A stretch of DNA of 64,000 nt from Ancylostoma caninum. Taxonomy: Eukaryota; Nematoda; Chromadorea; Rhabditida; Ancylostomatidae. This document shows, one piece after another, positions 23,540 through 34,579 of this stretch. The notes under the pieces were generated by a model. That model was not told the origin of the DNA and ran no database searches. It was given only the letters and a program-made list of their open reading frames with translations. The translations under genes were made by a program, and so were the position numbers. Positions within the stretch are counted from its first letter, which is position 1, and every line of letters begins with the position of its first letter. The stretch lies in NCBI GenBank assembly GCA_037903475.1, contig JBAJFG010000036.1, positions 248,001-312,000 of the forward strand, given 5' to 3'.

Positions 23540-24600
23540 GTGCGGAAGTAAGATTTTGAATCCCGTAAAAAGGAAAACGGAAGGCCAAAATTGGGCGGAA
23601 AACGGAAAACGGAAAATTTTGCCCTAGCATAGGTTCATGATCAAAAGTCCTCCTCAACATTGGATTTCCTAAGTATCTTCTTGATGAGCATAAGTGGTGA
23701 CTCTTTCAAGTAGTTAGGTACGTAACTTCAAGTCTACTGATGGTACTTACTTCGAACGCCTAGAATATAGGAAGATCGAGGAGTATCTCTTCTTCACCTA
23801 GTTAGTATTTCTCATTGGGCTTACTTACTAGGACGATAAACTTTAAAGTGTGAAAGGTGCGACTTCTTTGCTTTACTTACTTTAGAACAGACCTATTCTG
23901 CAAAAATTCAGACAAAAAGGTATCCACGGTACCTAATACATCTGCAATCTGGGGAGGATCACGTTATTCACAGAGGATTCCGTTGCAGCGAGTTAGCGAA
24001 TGAGGAAGGAAGAGAAGAACAGTGTGTGGCGAATGTGAAACACAGGCAGCCTAAATATCACGCAAAGCATCAGGCGCCAATCGTCTGACTAAAACAGTGA
24101 CAATTGTGATGTAGCCTTATGCTTTTGTCAAGTAGAAAGAAAGCCTACATCATGCGTTGCTTCGCAGGAATGCTTGATGCTCTTGCCATGGCACGTCACA
24201 GTTTCATGGAAATTTTATATAAATTCACCCCACATTTCTGCGGAACATTGTTTTTTTTTTGTTGGAAATTTTGAGCAGAGCATTTGTATGGCATATTTGG
24301 AACAATGGTGGAGGCCATAAAAGTCAAACAAAATAGTTCGAATTTCATAAATGGTGTTTCGACGTCAATTTTGGCGCCATTGTTGTGAACTCATATATCT
24401 ACATTGCGCATCGAAACACGTGAACCCTCCTCAGGATAGGGAAATATCCCGAAAACAAATACCTCGTCTCCCTCCATAATTTTCCGGGATTTTCCGTTTT
24501 CCGGGCTAAAAACCCGTGAAACGTAAAACGTAAAACGGAAGGCCAAAAATGGGCGGAAAACGGAAAGCGTAAAACGGAAAACGGAAAATTCCGCACACTC
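23540..24600. repeat. Two copies of a GGAAAAC-rich repeat
   Basis: At 23560-23625 and 24515-24590 the sequence reads AAACGGAAGGCCAAAA..TGGGCGGAAAACGGAA followed by further GGAAAAC units. Between 24475 and 24505 the inverted form (TTTTCCGGGATTTTCCG) lies next to the second copy. I see no coding content in 23.47-25.7 kb apart from these, the SINE heads and a repeated GGGTAGGACTTTCAGTACGG motif at about 25050 and 25410. Confidence 0.6.
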
Positions 24601-24764
24601 CTGAGAAAGAGGCTCTTTTGCATCTAACTAGTTGTTTGAAAGTTGTTAGGAAAACGTTGAAATGTACGCGGTGGACAGAAAACGTGCATTAACTATGCAA
24701 TTTTGCTTACGTAACTAATGAGGCTCGAACACATCAAGAAAAAACATATATATACTTCATCTAC

Positions 24765-24960
24765 ATGGTGAAGGGTTCGATCCCTAGCGAGGCTAAAATT
24801 TTTGCTGAAGGATAAAGCGTGTGCGGTGAGCGAATTTCAGTCTGAAAGCGTCCGTACAAAGTGTCTAAACGAAATACCTTCGTATTCGTCACAAAAAACA
24901 ACCATACACATCATCGACATGGTCAAGGGTTCGATCCCCTCCGAGGCTAGAATTTTTGCA
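24765..24960 (+). repeat. Two tandem tRNA-like SINE heads
   Basis: Two copies of an ATGGTGAAGGGTTCGATCCC-type box occur about 140 bp apart. Each is followed by GAGGCTA..ATTTTTGC. The B box and tail match the SINE family at 8.94 kb. No anticodon stem or acceptor stem is recognisable. Confidence 0.6.
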
Positions 24961-25767
24961 TGGCGTAAAATGACACGCGCTTGTAGTAGATTCGAGATGA
25001 TCGACCGTAAAGCACGAAATAACTGTTTATAGGGGTGGAAGATTGGGTAGGACTTTCAGTACGGACGTACGAAAATTTCAGCCTAAAATTTTGACTCGTT
25101 CAGAGGCATGGTTGTAGTCGGACACGAATATCAGAAGATCTGGCCCGTTGAGGTCCCAATTTTTTTTTCAGGTTTTAAATAGTCGAAGGTTTGCGCTTTC
25201 AGGCTGTACAGCTCGTTTTTCCGCAGCTGCTTCCACCGCGATTCAGCTCCGTCGATAAAAACATGGAAAAAAGGCCATTTTTATCGACGAAACCTCATCT
25301 CCGTAATTCCCGTGCTGAATCTTTCCTCTTGAAGCTGAAGACCTGAAACTTGGGGGTAAAGCACTATTGGGTAGGGTCCATAAAAAGACTTTTTACCGGC
25401 TTGCAGGACTGGGTAGGACTTTCAGTACGGACGTGCGAAAATTTTAGCCTATAACCCCCCACTTTTCACTATTCAAATCATACTGTTAAAGTCGTTTAAT
25501 CACGTCAAAACAAATTGTATGGATAATTCAGTGTCCCACTTCTTCCGTTTTTTCTACCTTTTTTTTCTACCTCCTATTCCACACTAAGACACCCCCCTCC
25601 CGACCACGACCCCCCCCCTTACGACTCCCTTCTTTCCCCACCCCCCCCCCCCTTGATAATTTATCGACACACGCTTGACCCTGTTCACAGAGGAGAACGT
25701 GTACACAAACGATCATCACCAACGTTTCTTTCAGCAAAATCGAAACTGTTCCATCCATTTTCCTTAA

Positions 25768-26540
25768 AGGCAGCACCCACGGAAAATTCGGTCTCCGAGA
25801 TTGTAGCGGAATATTAGATTTTTGAGCATGAGGAGTATGGCTGATGTCCCTAATCCAGCCAAAACTCATGCAAAGACGGTTTTTGGATGCTTCTATCATA
25901 GTACGTTAGAGCGGGGTGGTCGAGTTGCACCTATGGGGTAGAACAAAAAAGTCGATAGTAGCCATCATTGCCACCTATTTTCTTTGCGCCATCGAATATT
26001 TGACTAGTAAGGCAGTTTTCTTGAAAGAGAGAGAGCACAAAGAGAAAGAAAATGGGATGTTCGTAATAAAAACACGGCTTGGGAAAAGAAAACAAAATCA
26101 TATGGTAATTTTAAAAGCTAAATAATAAAGATACGCGCAATATTTGAGAAATTGGATATTCTGAGTGAGAAAAAGGGTTTACAAAGATTAATAATAAGTG
26201 GAAAGGAAGTAAATGATGGAAAGCTGAGATTAAAAAGGTAATTGTAGTCGAAATGAGGTAAGAAAACGTTAACATAAAAGACTGCCAGTCGCAATCATTG
26301 CCCAACCAGCTGACGGTTGCCATTTTTCGCGCTCCAAGGATGGTTTCGGAGCGCGGTAATAGCATGAAAACTCGTAAAACTTACTGCCTACTGATCCTGC
26401 TGATCCAGGTATTACCTGTCATTACTCGTGAATGGAAAATGAATTCTGACTGATACTCTCATTGCAAAATTGACCCCACAATCGATTGGATCACAATTGG
26501 GTCAGGATTTAAGAGGCGAAAATTTCCGTGGGTGCTGCCT
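25768..26540. mobile_element. 773 bp piggyBac-type (TTAA) element
   Basis: Left end AGGCAGCACCCACGGAAAAT follows TTAA (25764-25767). The right end is the inverted copy ...CCGTGGGTGCTGCCT, ending at 26540 and followed by TCAA, a one-base-decayed TTAA. The termini match 34157-34579. No transposase was recognised. Confidence 0.7.
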
Positions 26541-27301
26541 TCAACATTTTATTTCCGCGGACCTGTTTTGTGGAGCGTTCGCTTGAGTTCGTCGATTTAT
26601 GATTCTTGAATGTATTAGGTTCACATAAAAATGCCGAGAAAGAAAGAAACGAAGTTGATACATGAGAATAACCGAACTTAAGTATTATTTAATTGCAGCA
26701 CGGTAAAAAGCGGCGTGCGAACTGGCAGGTCTGTTGATCCCTGATCTGACTGAAGGAAGAAACCGTTTAAAAGGCCAGTACGGGATAAATTTCGTCATAA
26801 TATCATTATTTATTATGTGATACGTCATGTTCCAACGAAAAACCATTACAACAACTTGTAAAGAGGCAAGAGAATTTACGCTAAAGCTGCAACAATTGCA
26901 AAAAGTGCAAAGATCAAAAAAGAAGCAGTTCAAATGCTGGAATGAGGTGGATGACGACTAGAAGGAGAGAAAACTATTAAGGACTGAGAGTGTTATTCAG
27001 TAGAGTCTTGAAGCTTGTCGGGTAACTCTGACTGTGAAGAAATGAGCCTTGGAACTCACCTTAACTCTAGGGGTCACTATTTTTGCGAACCTTCTTCGGA
27101 AGAATAAAGTTTTATTTTTATAAAGGCTTCAAAATTTAGACTTCAATTTATATGTACAATTTCAAATGAAGGGAACCTTAACAGCTCAAACCTCCTCCTG
27201 TAGGAAAGAGAGTTGATCTGAAAACTGGCATTTCTCTCAATATAGAGTCATTCTTCGCGCTTTCTTTCTCGTCAAGAAAAATTTACGCTAAAAAAATTTA
27301 C

Positions 27302-27428
27302 GCTTGGAGGACTGAATATTACTGCTTCATCCTCAAATTCTTGAACTAAAAGGGCAGAAGCAAGTTCTGACTCATGCTTATCGGAAAGTTCCTTAAAATT
27401 GGAATGGAAGATATCACCCCAAGCATTC
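27302..27428 (-). CDS. Isolated exon-like segment, gene unknown
   Basis: Acceptor TTGCAACAG ends at 27429 and donor GTAAATT begins at 27301. The 127 nt between read W-G-D-I-F-H-S-N-F-K-E-L and later E-S-E-L-A-S-A-L-L-V-Q-E-F-E-D-E-A-V without a stop. It enters in phase 2 and leaves in phase 0. It lies 5' of the ZFC3H1-like gene on the same strand but cannot splice directly to exon 15160-15230, which needs a phase-1 donor. It may be an upstream exon with a missing partner, or part of another gene. No domain is recognised. Confidence 0.35.
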
Positions 27429-27469
27429 CTGTTGCAATGGTTAAGAATGCGTGACTGGGGATTCATATG

Positions 27470-27510
27470 GAGAAAGCACTCGGATACCTAGAGTTTCCGA
27501 GTGCTTTCTC
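27470..27510. repeat. Perfect hairpin, 15 bp stem
   Basis: GAGAAAGCACTCGGA, an 11 nt loop, then the exact complement TCCGAGTGCTTTCTC. Confidence 0.85.
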
Positions 27511-27953
27511 TCTGTAATAGTGAACATGTATACGATTAAGATTTCTACTGTGTCCATCAGGTTGATAGATGGTAGCCTCCCTGTTGGCCTGACTTTTCGA
27601 CAAGACCAGCGTTTTAGGGTCTTGGACGGTCTCAGTCGCAGATAGTAAACTACAAACCACTTCCAGGCCTCTGAAAAGGACAATTCATCCAAAACATTAA
27701 GTCAGTAGTAAAGTTACCAGCTATCAAATGATTAGCGCAATAGTAGAAAGCTTCGTCATGGCCTAGAAATGTTTAGGACGGTGAAGGATGTTCGTATTGC
27801 TCACAAATTGTGGTTATGGGGCAAGAACTGTTCAAAGGGGGTTTTGACTACAGTGAAAGCATTTTTGCAAAAGAAGATCTTCTATGTCGCTTCAAAAACA
27901 GCTGCATACAAGGGTTGAGAGTTTCACTTGACGAGCCGAACCTTCTCATTTGC

Positions 27954-27986
27954 CACTAGGGTATGGACCTACTCCATACCCTAGTG
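27954..27986. repeat. Perfect hairpin, 14 bp stem and 5 nt loop
   Basis: CACTAGGGTATGGA, loop CCTAC, TCCATACCCTAGTG. Confidence 0.85.
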
Positions 27987-28095
27987 CTGATTGTAAGACT
28001 CGAAGCTGTTACCCCATCCTGAAGCTAATTCGCTTTACCCGTTTAGTTTGTGGAAGATTTTTGACAGGTTGTTTGAGTGGAACGTCAGCATTTTA

Positions 28096-28258
28096 TATGG
28101 CATTTGTTACGGAGTAACCATCGGTGCAATTGCGGACCCAGTACAAAGGCGTGCAAGCCGGTAAAAGCTTAAGCTTTCGACTGAGAATTTGATCTATTGG
28201 AAGGGATCAGCTTGCGCGCGTATTGCAACGCGATGTTTACTCCGAGGTAAATGCCCTG
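28096..28258. mobile_element. 163 bp Tc1/mariner-type MITE, first of an abutting pair
   Basis: The right end, read inward on the minus strand, is CAGGGCATTTACCTCGGAGT; the left end is a decayed TATGGCATTTG.. copy. TA lies on both sides (28094-28095 and 28259-28260). The interior shares ATCGGTGCAATTGCGGACCC and CGACTGAGAATTTGATCTAT with the neighbour, so both belong to one family. Confidence 0.8.
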
Positions 28259-28260
28259 TA

Positions 28261-28422
28261 CAGGGTGTTTTCCGGGAGTAAAATCGGTGCAATTGCGGAC
28301 CCAGTATAAAGGCTACGTGCGAATTGCTGGAACCTCCGCTTTCACGTAGTCTTTCGACTGAGAATTTGATCTATTGGAATGGATCAGATCGCACGCGATT
28401 TTACTCCCGGAAAAACACACTG
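28261..28422. mobile_element. 162 bp Tc1/mariner-type MITE, second of an abutting pair
   Basis: CAGGGTGTTTTCCGGGAGTA at 28261 and its inverted copy (...CCCGGAAAAACACACTG) at 28422. TA lies on both sides, the left TA (28259-28260) being shared with the preceding element. The interior is closely related to 28096-28258. Confidence 0.85.
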
Positions 28423-29004
28423 TATCTTCTGTTCTTTTCTGTTGTGGTATTTTCTTCTTAGCTACGCGGGTGGAGTAGATCAAGCAAGTCGATGACGCTG
28501 CCTTTATTGTCAACGAATTTCTTGGCGCAACTAGATACTCGCCTGATTTGGCAGCTTTTCCCGAAGGAGAAAGAGCACAAACAAAAAGAGAATAGAATGT
28601 TTACAAAAGAGACATACTTCAAGAAAAGAAACAAAACCATTGGTTAAGTGAAAAGAGTTAACAAAAAGAAATTCATATCAGAGCCCAAACTGAAAGTTCT
28701 GAGTTAAAGAAGGGATCATACGGTCTAATGACAATTGAACGAGCATAAATGGGCGAAGCACATCATTATGATGAAAAACTTCTCTTAATGAGCATGGAAA
28801 GTGAACTTTATCTTTGGAAGACTGCCTGACTGTGGCAGAATACAGCTGCTTGGTATCTCGCCATAACGCATGCGCAGATAACCGAACGCTTTCTTTAACA
28901 TGCCTTCTCTAACTTGTTATATCTTGAGACTGCAGATGCCTTTGGCGGTGCAGCTTGCTAGAATTACTGTGAATATCGTTCGGGCTCCATAACATTCAAA
29001 ATCT

Positions 29005-29034
29005 CGGACATGAAAATTATCGTGGATGCTGCCT
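29005..29034. mobile_element. Solo right end of the TTAA element family
   Basis: ATTATCGTGGATGCTGCCT ends at 29034 and is followed by TTAA (29035-29038). It matches the right ends at 26540 and 34579. No left partner was seen upstream, so it is a truncated copy. Confidence 0.5.
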
Positions 29035-29844
29035 TTAATGTTTACACTGAGTAGCTTGGTAAAAAGACGAGAAACTCGAGCTCAATACTGAAATATATCA
29101 TGGTATTTTTGTTCGCCATTGAACATTGAACAAAAACACATATTGAAATCAGAAATATGTCTATTTCAAACTGGGTAATGTCAGCTAACCAAGCAAGGGG
29201 GGGGGGGAGGAGTTTCGCTGACCCACGTACTAGATGGGAATTCTCAACAAGTGTGTCGAGGTGGACCAATAATCATTGGAGGTCTCTATTGTGGTCACAC
29301 AGGTACCAGCATCATGAACTAGCCATCTGCGTTGCAACTTCCGGTTTTGATTTCTGGTTCTACCTGGTTTCACTTTAAACTATTTCAATTATTTTTCGCG
29401 GCGCACTTCGAGTGCATACAATAAATAAATAAAATAAATTAATTAGTTAAATAAAATAAATAAATAAATAAAATGCATCTACCGCTGCATCGAAGCTGGG
29501 ACGTTTGACAGTTTCGTTAACGCTGGCACGCTGGCAATATCGTCAACCTCACAGCTAGCCAGATGAACTTTCATTCAACATTTATGAGGGATAAATCAAA
29601 GGATTCTCATCCCTGTAAAGTTTTCACAAAGCCATTGTGCCAAATATCGAATGAGTTGAACGATGCAACGAATTGGAATTTGGGATCTCTTAGTGGTGAT
29701 CGCCAAATCATTGAAATCTTTATGCATTTTTTCGTTTCCTGCAAAAAGTATCGAGCCTTTAGTCCAGTTCTATCATGGTTTGTTCCCAACTCTTGACTGC
29801 TTTGAATCAGATATGTGTGAAAGCCGATTTTTTGGACGCTGTCA

Positions 29845-30502
29845 ACAATCAGGGTCAGGCCTAGCGTTGGTAAAAATTCGATCCCGAAGGGACCCCTCCC
29901 CCCTTTGATGCGACCCCCGGAACATTTAATTTTTTCTTATGTTCACAGTTATTGTAATTCAACAACTTTCAAAATATTCGGAAGATACTATTTGAATTCG
30001 ATTAGTTTTTAAAACTAATTTTTCATTTTCCAACTTCGAAATTTTATTTTTGATTTCCAAGTTTTATCAAAGAAACAACCACATGTTTATGTCGCACATT
30101 TACACACTTATTATAAGCAATTGGAGTGACGCAGAAGTCGTATTCAAGTCCAAACAGAATTTTTGCAAGATGGAAAAATGCATGTGGAGCAGTCGGACGT
30201 CGACCTACATGTATGATCAAAAACAAATTGTCAGGACCTTTTTTGAGCTGTGAAAGTCGCGCGTGAGTGGTGTCGTTCCAATCAGAATTAGGATGTTCAC
30301 GTACAGATGTATGGTTATCTGTTATGAATTCAAAAAAAAAGAGTTGGCATGTGACCGTGTGACCTGGGAAAATGGCTTAGGAAGATTTGCGCTTCTGATG
30401 CATATCTTTTCATTTTTAGAAATTTGGTTTATTAGGATTAAATTTGCGTGGAGATTCGTTGGTAAAAAGATGAAAAAATTGCCATCTTTACCAACGGAAT
30501 AA
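29845..30502 (+). repeat. Dispersed repeat, inverted partner of 8598-9285
   Basis: The same block order as the minus-strand copy at 8.6-9.3 kb. It includes TTCGATCCCGAAG near 29880, GTCGCACATTTACACACTTA near 30092, GTGACGCAGAAGTCGTA near 30126, ATGATCAAAAACAAATTGTC near 30210 and CCAACGGAATAAAACTCCCA near 30490. Confidence 0.7.
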
Positions 30503-31089
30503 AACTCCCAGATAACGTTGAAAGCTGAAATCCAAGAGAGTATAGAGCTCGATTTCTTCTTCCAGAATCATATCTAAGGTCTTGTCAGCTTTCAAATATT
30601 TGTTGAAAAAAAGTCATAAATAACCTGATTCTTGGTAAGTCCAAGAATGTGGTGTTAATCTGAGGAGAATAACTTCATAGTTACCTTATATGAAGGAAAA
30701 GCTTCAATGCATTACAATAGAGGAAGATTTGCTCCTTCTTATGCATAGGGTCGCTTTACATAGGACCTTCCAATTTTGTCAGTTATTGAGTGTCAACATA
30801 CTTCAAATTGAACAAATTCCGCGGTTATGTCTTATGTTTTTTTTAAATTTCTCATGTTTTACGTGAATATTGAAAGCGATGATGAAGGGCTAACCAATAA
30901 ATGAATATGATTCCGGGTGAGACGCAGCAACCTAGAATAAATTCCAGAAGTGGAAGCTTGCATGGGGTTACCATAATTATGGGCCCCCTGTATAAGTTTC
31001 CCCTTTATTAAATACTAGAAGGCATACCCGATTCGCCGGGGTGTTTTACTACCACGGCTACCTCACCCTGCTGAGGACAATCGCTTTTG

Positions 31090-31790
31090 CCGACAAATTC
31101 ATTAGAAATGGTCATTATTTTGATGATCAGCATATTAGCGAAGCTCATGAGACTCTTTTCCACCTACCCGTAAGCGAAAAGTCTGCAAAGTTATTTTGTT
31201 GAGACTCAACTAATGTATTCCTGCAAAATTACTGTCACATTCATACTCAGCTTATTAAGGGACCCCAGTACACATGTCTTCATCGCCCCGTGCAGTACAA
31301 CAGCGAAAAATCAACGGAACCGACAAGTTAATATCTCACGCAAAACGTTCACTATAATATTCCTTTTCAGCGTTCAGGAAAACCACAGAAAACATATCCC
31401 TGCCCGTCCCCAAGCGAAAATGAAAAAATCGATAAAATCAATGAATCGATATTTTGTCAGAATGATTATCATATTCGTGTTCAGCATATTGGGGAACGCC
31501 AGAGGGCATGTCTTCACCATACCACCAGCGAAAACCTCAAAAAATCAATGAAATCGATAAACCAATATTTTGTGCAAATCGGTTATCACATTCATGTCCA
31601 GCGTACTGCAAAGCCACAGCAGATATGTCCTTGCTTGTTCCCGAATGACAATGGGAAAAAATCAATTAAATCAATAAATAGATATTGCCGTCAGAAATGG
31701 TTGTCATATTCGTATTCAGCGTACCGAAGAATCCTTGGAGACATGTCCTCACCGGCATCTGGACCAAAATTCTGAAAAAATCGATAAGCT
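31090..31790. repeat. Degenerate tandem array, ~118 bp unit, about six copies
   Basis: A block of the form AAATGGTTGTCATATTCGTA..TCAGCGTA recurs near 31101, 31220, 31340, 31456, 31571 and 31689. Each is followed 40-60 bp later by CATGTC..CACC and an AAAAATCGATAAA stretch. Spacing is 115-120 bp. The plus-strand ORFs at 31213-31775 are by-products of this array. Confidence 0.7.
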
Positions 31791-32028
31791 AATCGATAGT
31801 TTGGTCAAAAGTAGCCTATAACCTCCGTCGTACCTCTGAGACCTGCATGCATAATTTGGTTCGGATCGGTTGACTCTCCGCGATTTCTGTTCGGAACATA
31901 CAAACACACAAACACACAAATACACACAAACTTTCACTTTTATATATACAGATTATCAACTTTGTCCACTTGTAATCCTTGCCAAAAGAAAACAATTTGA
32001 GAGCGTGATGGCATTCAAATTTCGTTTT

Positions 32029-32037
32029 TTCTTTCAG
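32029..32037 (+). promoter_or_regulatory. Candidate trans-splice acceptor before ATG
   Basis: A pyrimidine-rich tract ending TTTCTTTCAG lies immediately before an ATG. In nematodes this layout marks spliced-leader addition. An ordinary cis acceptor from an unseen upstream exon is the alternative. Confidence 0.4.
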
Positions 32038-33516
32038 ATGCGCAAACACTCGGGTTCAGGAAGTACTCATCACTACATGCAGCCGTTAGAGGAATTCTTT
32101 TCAGTTGTTGAAAAAGGTGAGCTGTTTATTATTTTCTTTTGCGTGACAGAAACCACACGCGTTCAACCAATTCCCCTGTATTTTTCACAATTTATTTGTT
32201 TCGTTCCCCCAACCTAGTACACCTCTTCCAAAAAGGCTGCCCTACTGTTCGTCCCATACAATTCTGCCGACTCTGTGGCGAATCGCATCTGTCGTTGTGT
32301 TTTTTAATGGTTGACAAAATTCGTTCTTGCATGGAATGTGAACCAGTTTGGCGAATGATCCTAGTGTGAGTCAGCATGGCTTCGCAGTTTATCCATCATC
32401 CAAATAGATCGCCAAGTTGTTACCTTTCAAATCACATTTTTAAGCACTACTGAACAAAGAACCGTATTTGACAGACAAACCTACTGGTGTGAAGTGTTTT
32501 TCGTACTTCCTCTTCTAGCGATAAATGACGTAACAGCTCTTATTGTGAAACCTAAGCATAGGAGTAAATATTTTGGTCAAATCCTGCACAGGTTTTTGAG
32601 GTGGAGCCTTTCACGATCTAACTTTCAACACTTTCTCCGTCCTGCTTAAGTCTGAAAAGATGTTGGCCTTGGAAAACCTAGCATTTGGCTCTCATATGTA
32701 CAACATTCAAATACCAATATTCGCTGGTGGAAGGGCCGGAGTTCAGCTGTACAAAGTGTGGTCGACACTTCACGTCTGCTTTTCATAATGGTATGCTCTG
32801 ATAACTGTGAAGCAGAAGCGCAGCCCGAACAGGGTAATAGGTCGAAGTGAAAGGCTGTCCTTAGACGTGTCCTCCTCCACTTTCCAGTCATAATTTTGAT
32901 TGCTGCTGGAGGGTGGCAATTTCTAGCAGCCTGTCTAAGCCTAGCAATCTGATTTTCAGCGGAGCGACTGCTTCTACTTTGAAGTTATTGTGAAATCCGA
33001 ACACAGTAGTTGCAGTAACCAAATTTCACACACAAAAATATCAAATGATAAAGAAAGAGGACAGAAATAACGCTACAACATGCTGGCAAGCCGAATAAGC
33101 TAAAAGAAAACTATATATAGACGTAGTGGAGAGCTGTATTCTTGGAACCCGAAAATAAAACAATTGAAACTTAAGAGTAAAAAGATTAGAACAAAGGATT
33201 AGTTTCAACAAAGAATCCATTCAAGAACGAATACAATGGAAATAAGCCACCAAATTGTGGTAAGGTTGCAGGTTTTGTTTTAAGGGAATAACAATTTTGC
33301 ATGTCTGAAACAGCACTGAAATGGTCTCCATCGCTGATACAATGGTCTTGTAAATACTCATTCCTGCACATCCTTGACGAATGTTGTACGGAGATTCAAA
33401 AACTACTTCGAGCTTCTAGATTTGCCCCTTTAAATGAAGAGGGAGATATAGGGATTTCATCATTTAATTCACCATCGAATTCTCAACCGAGATGTCTAGG
33501 TCCCACCTCTGGATAA
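32038..33516 (+). CDS. Putative small Cys-rich (zinc-finger-like) protein, four exons, unknown family
   Basis: Exons 32038-32116, 32218-32363, 32682-32790 and 33314-33516 join in phase to about 178 codons. The first ATG directly follows TTTCTTTCAG, as at a trans-splice acceptor. Exon 2 carries F-C-R-L-C-G-E and, 17 residues on, C-M-E-C, a four-cysteine zinc-site pattern. Exon 3 has F-S-C-T-K-C-G-R-H-F, the start of a C2H2-type finger without its usual paired histidines. Exon 4 has further Cys/His (S-C-K-Y-S-F-L-H, D-E-C-C) and a TAA stop. Weak points: the exon 3 acceptor (GGAAAACCTAG) is poor, and exon 2 could instead end at 32365 before GTGAGT, which breaks the phase with exon 3. No named family is assigned; a nucleic-acid-binding role is a guess from the cysteine pairs. 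Confidence 0.35.
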
Positions 33517-34156
33517 CATGTGGGTCCTGCCACGAAAATTTAAAAAAAAACCGAGGAAAGCCCGCAGGTGCTGCAACGGATATAGTAGGTAGTGTGACGG
33601 GATTTCTATTTTTTGACCCCGTGGGCAGTAATGAAATATGTACTGCTGCACCTTCTCAAACAAAGATTCAAGCCAGATAGATTTCATTCCGATCCGCGAG
33701 CCGAACCTATTGCACCTCCCTTGTAAGTATGGAAGAGACGTTTTGCTCGAAATAACTGGTCATCAGTGATTTTCCAAGCTCAAAAAAGACATATTCGGTC
33801 TCAATGAAACCAACCACTTCGACCGAACAGATTTCTACCATGAACAGCTTGGAACTGCTTCAGAGGGATCTTATAGTCTAGATGAACTATATACTTCTCA
33901 AAGCTACCAAATAACTGAGGTAATCCTGCTGAAAGGATCGAATCGTAACGGTCCAGTCATCTTACCCCATGATAACGTCGGACCCCACCCTTGCCAGCAT
34001 CGCCAAAATGGACGTGCAACAGCTCCATTGCTGATTTTTTTCTGCATTTGTTTTCAATAGTGCTTACACGTTCAAATAGCATTAGGTGTTTTCTGGTCCC
34101 TGCTGAATACAAGGAGAAAAAGGTGTTTTTCCGTAAATTGGCGTTTTTCTACTTAA

Positions 34157-34579
34157 AGGCAGCACTCACGGAAATTCTCACCTCTGAAATGAGTCGCTTG
34201 TCATGTAGCGGGCCGCTGGACAATCGGAACAGTAAGTTGAACACATTGGCTGGCCGTCTACCTGCGAAGATACTGCCGTGGACACATCTGCCGCTCTGTA
34301 CAAAAAGGTTTTCTTTCGCGCCACCTAGCACCGTTGACAGGGTATGCGCATCTGGTTTAGCGGAGGCTCGTTTATGAAATTCGTACCATTTGCAGGGTTT
34401 CGTGGCGGGACCCCCACGGAACATTCGTCCGCGCTGTGGACACACACGAAATGCCACCATCATTATCTGTGTTTTTCGCGTGTTCAACGCTACTCCATGG
34501 TTTTCAATGAGTTCATCGCTCCTAAAAATTCCAATATACAGCGAAATCTTCAACCCAAAAATTCCCGTGAGTGCTGCCT
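34157..34579. mobile_element. 423 bp piggyBac-type (TTAA) MITE
   Basis: AGGCAGCACTCACGG at 34157 and its exact inverted copy at 34579. Perfect TTAA lies on both sides (34153-34156 and 34580-34583). A TTAA target site is specific to piggyBac-type transposition, although the terminal bases are not the classic CCC. The interior holds no transposase. Confidence 0.8.
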
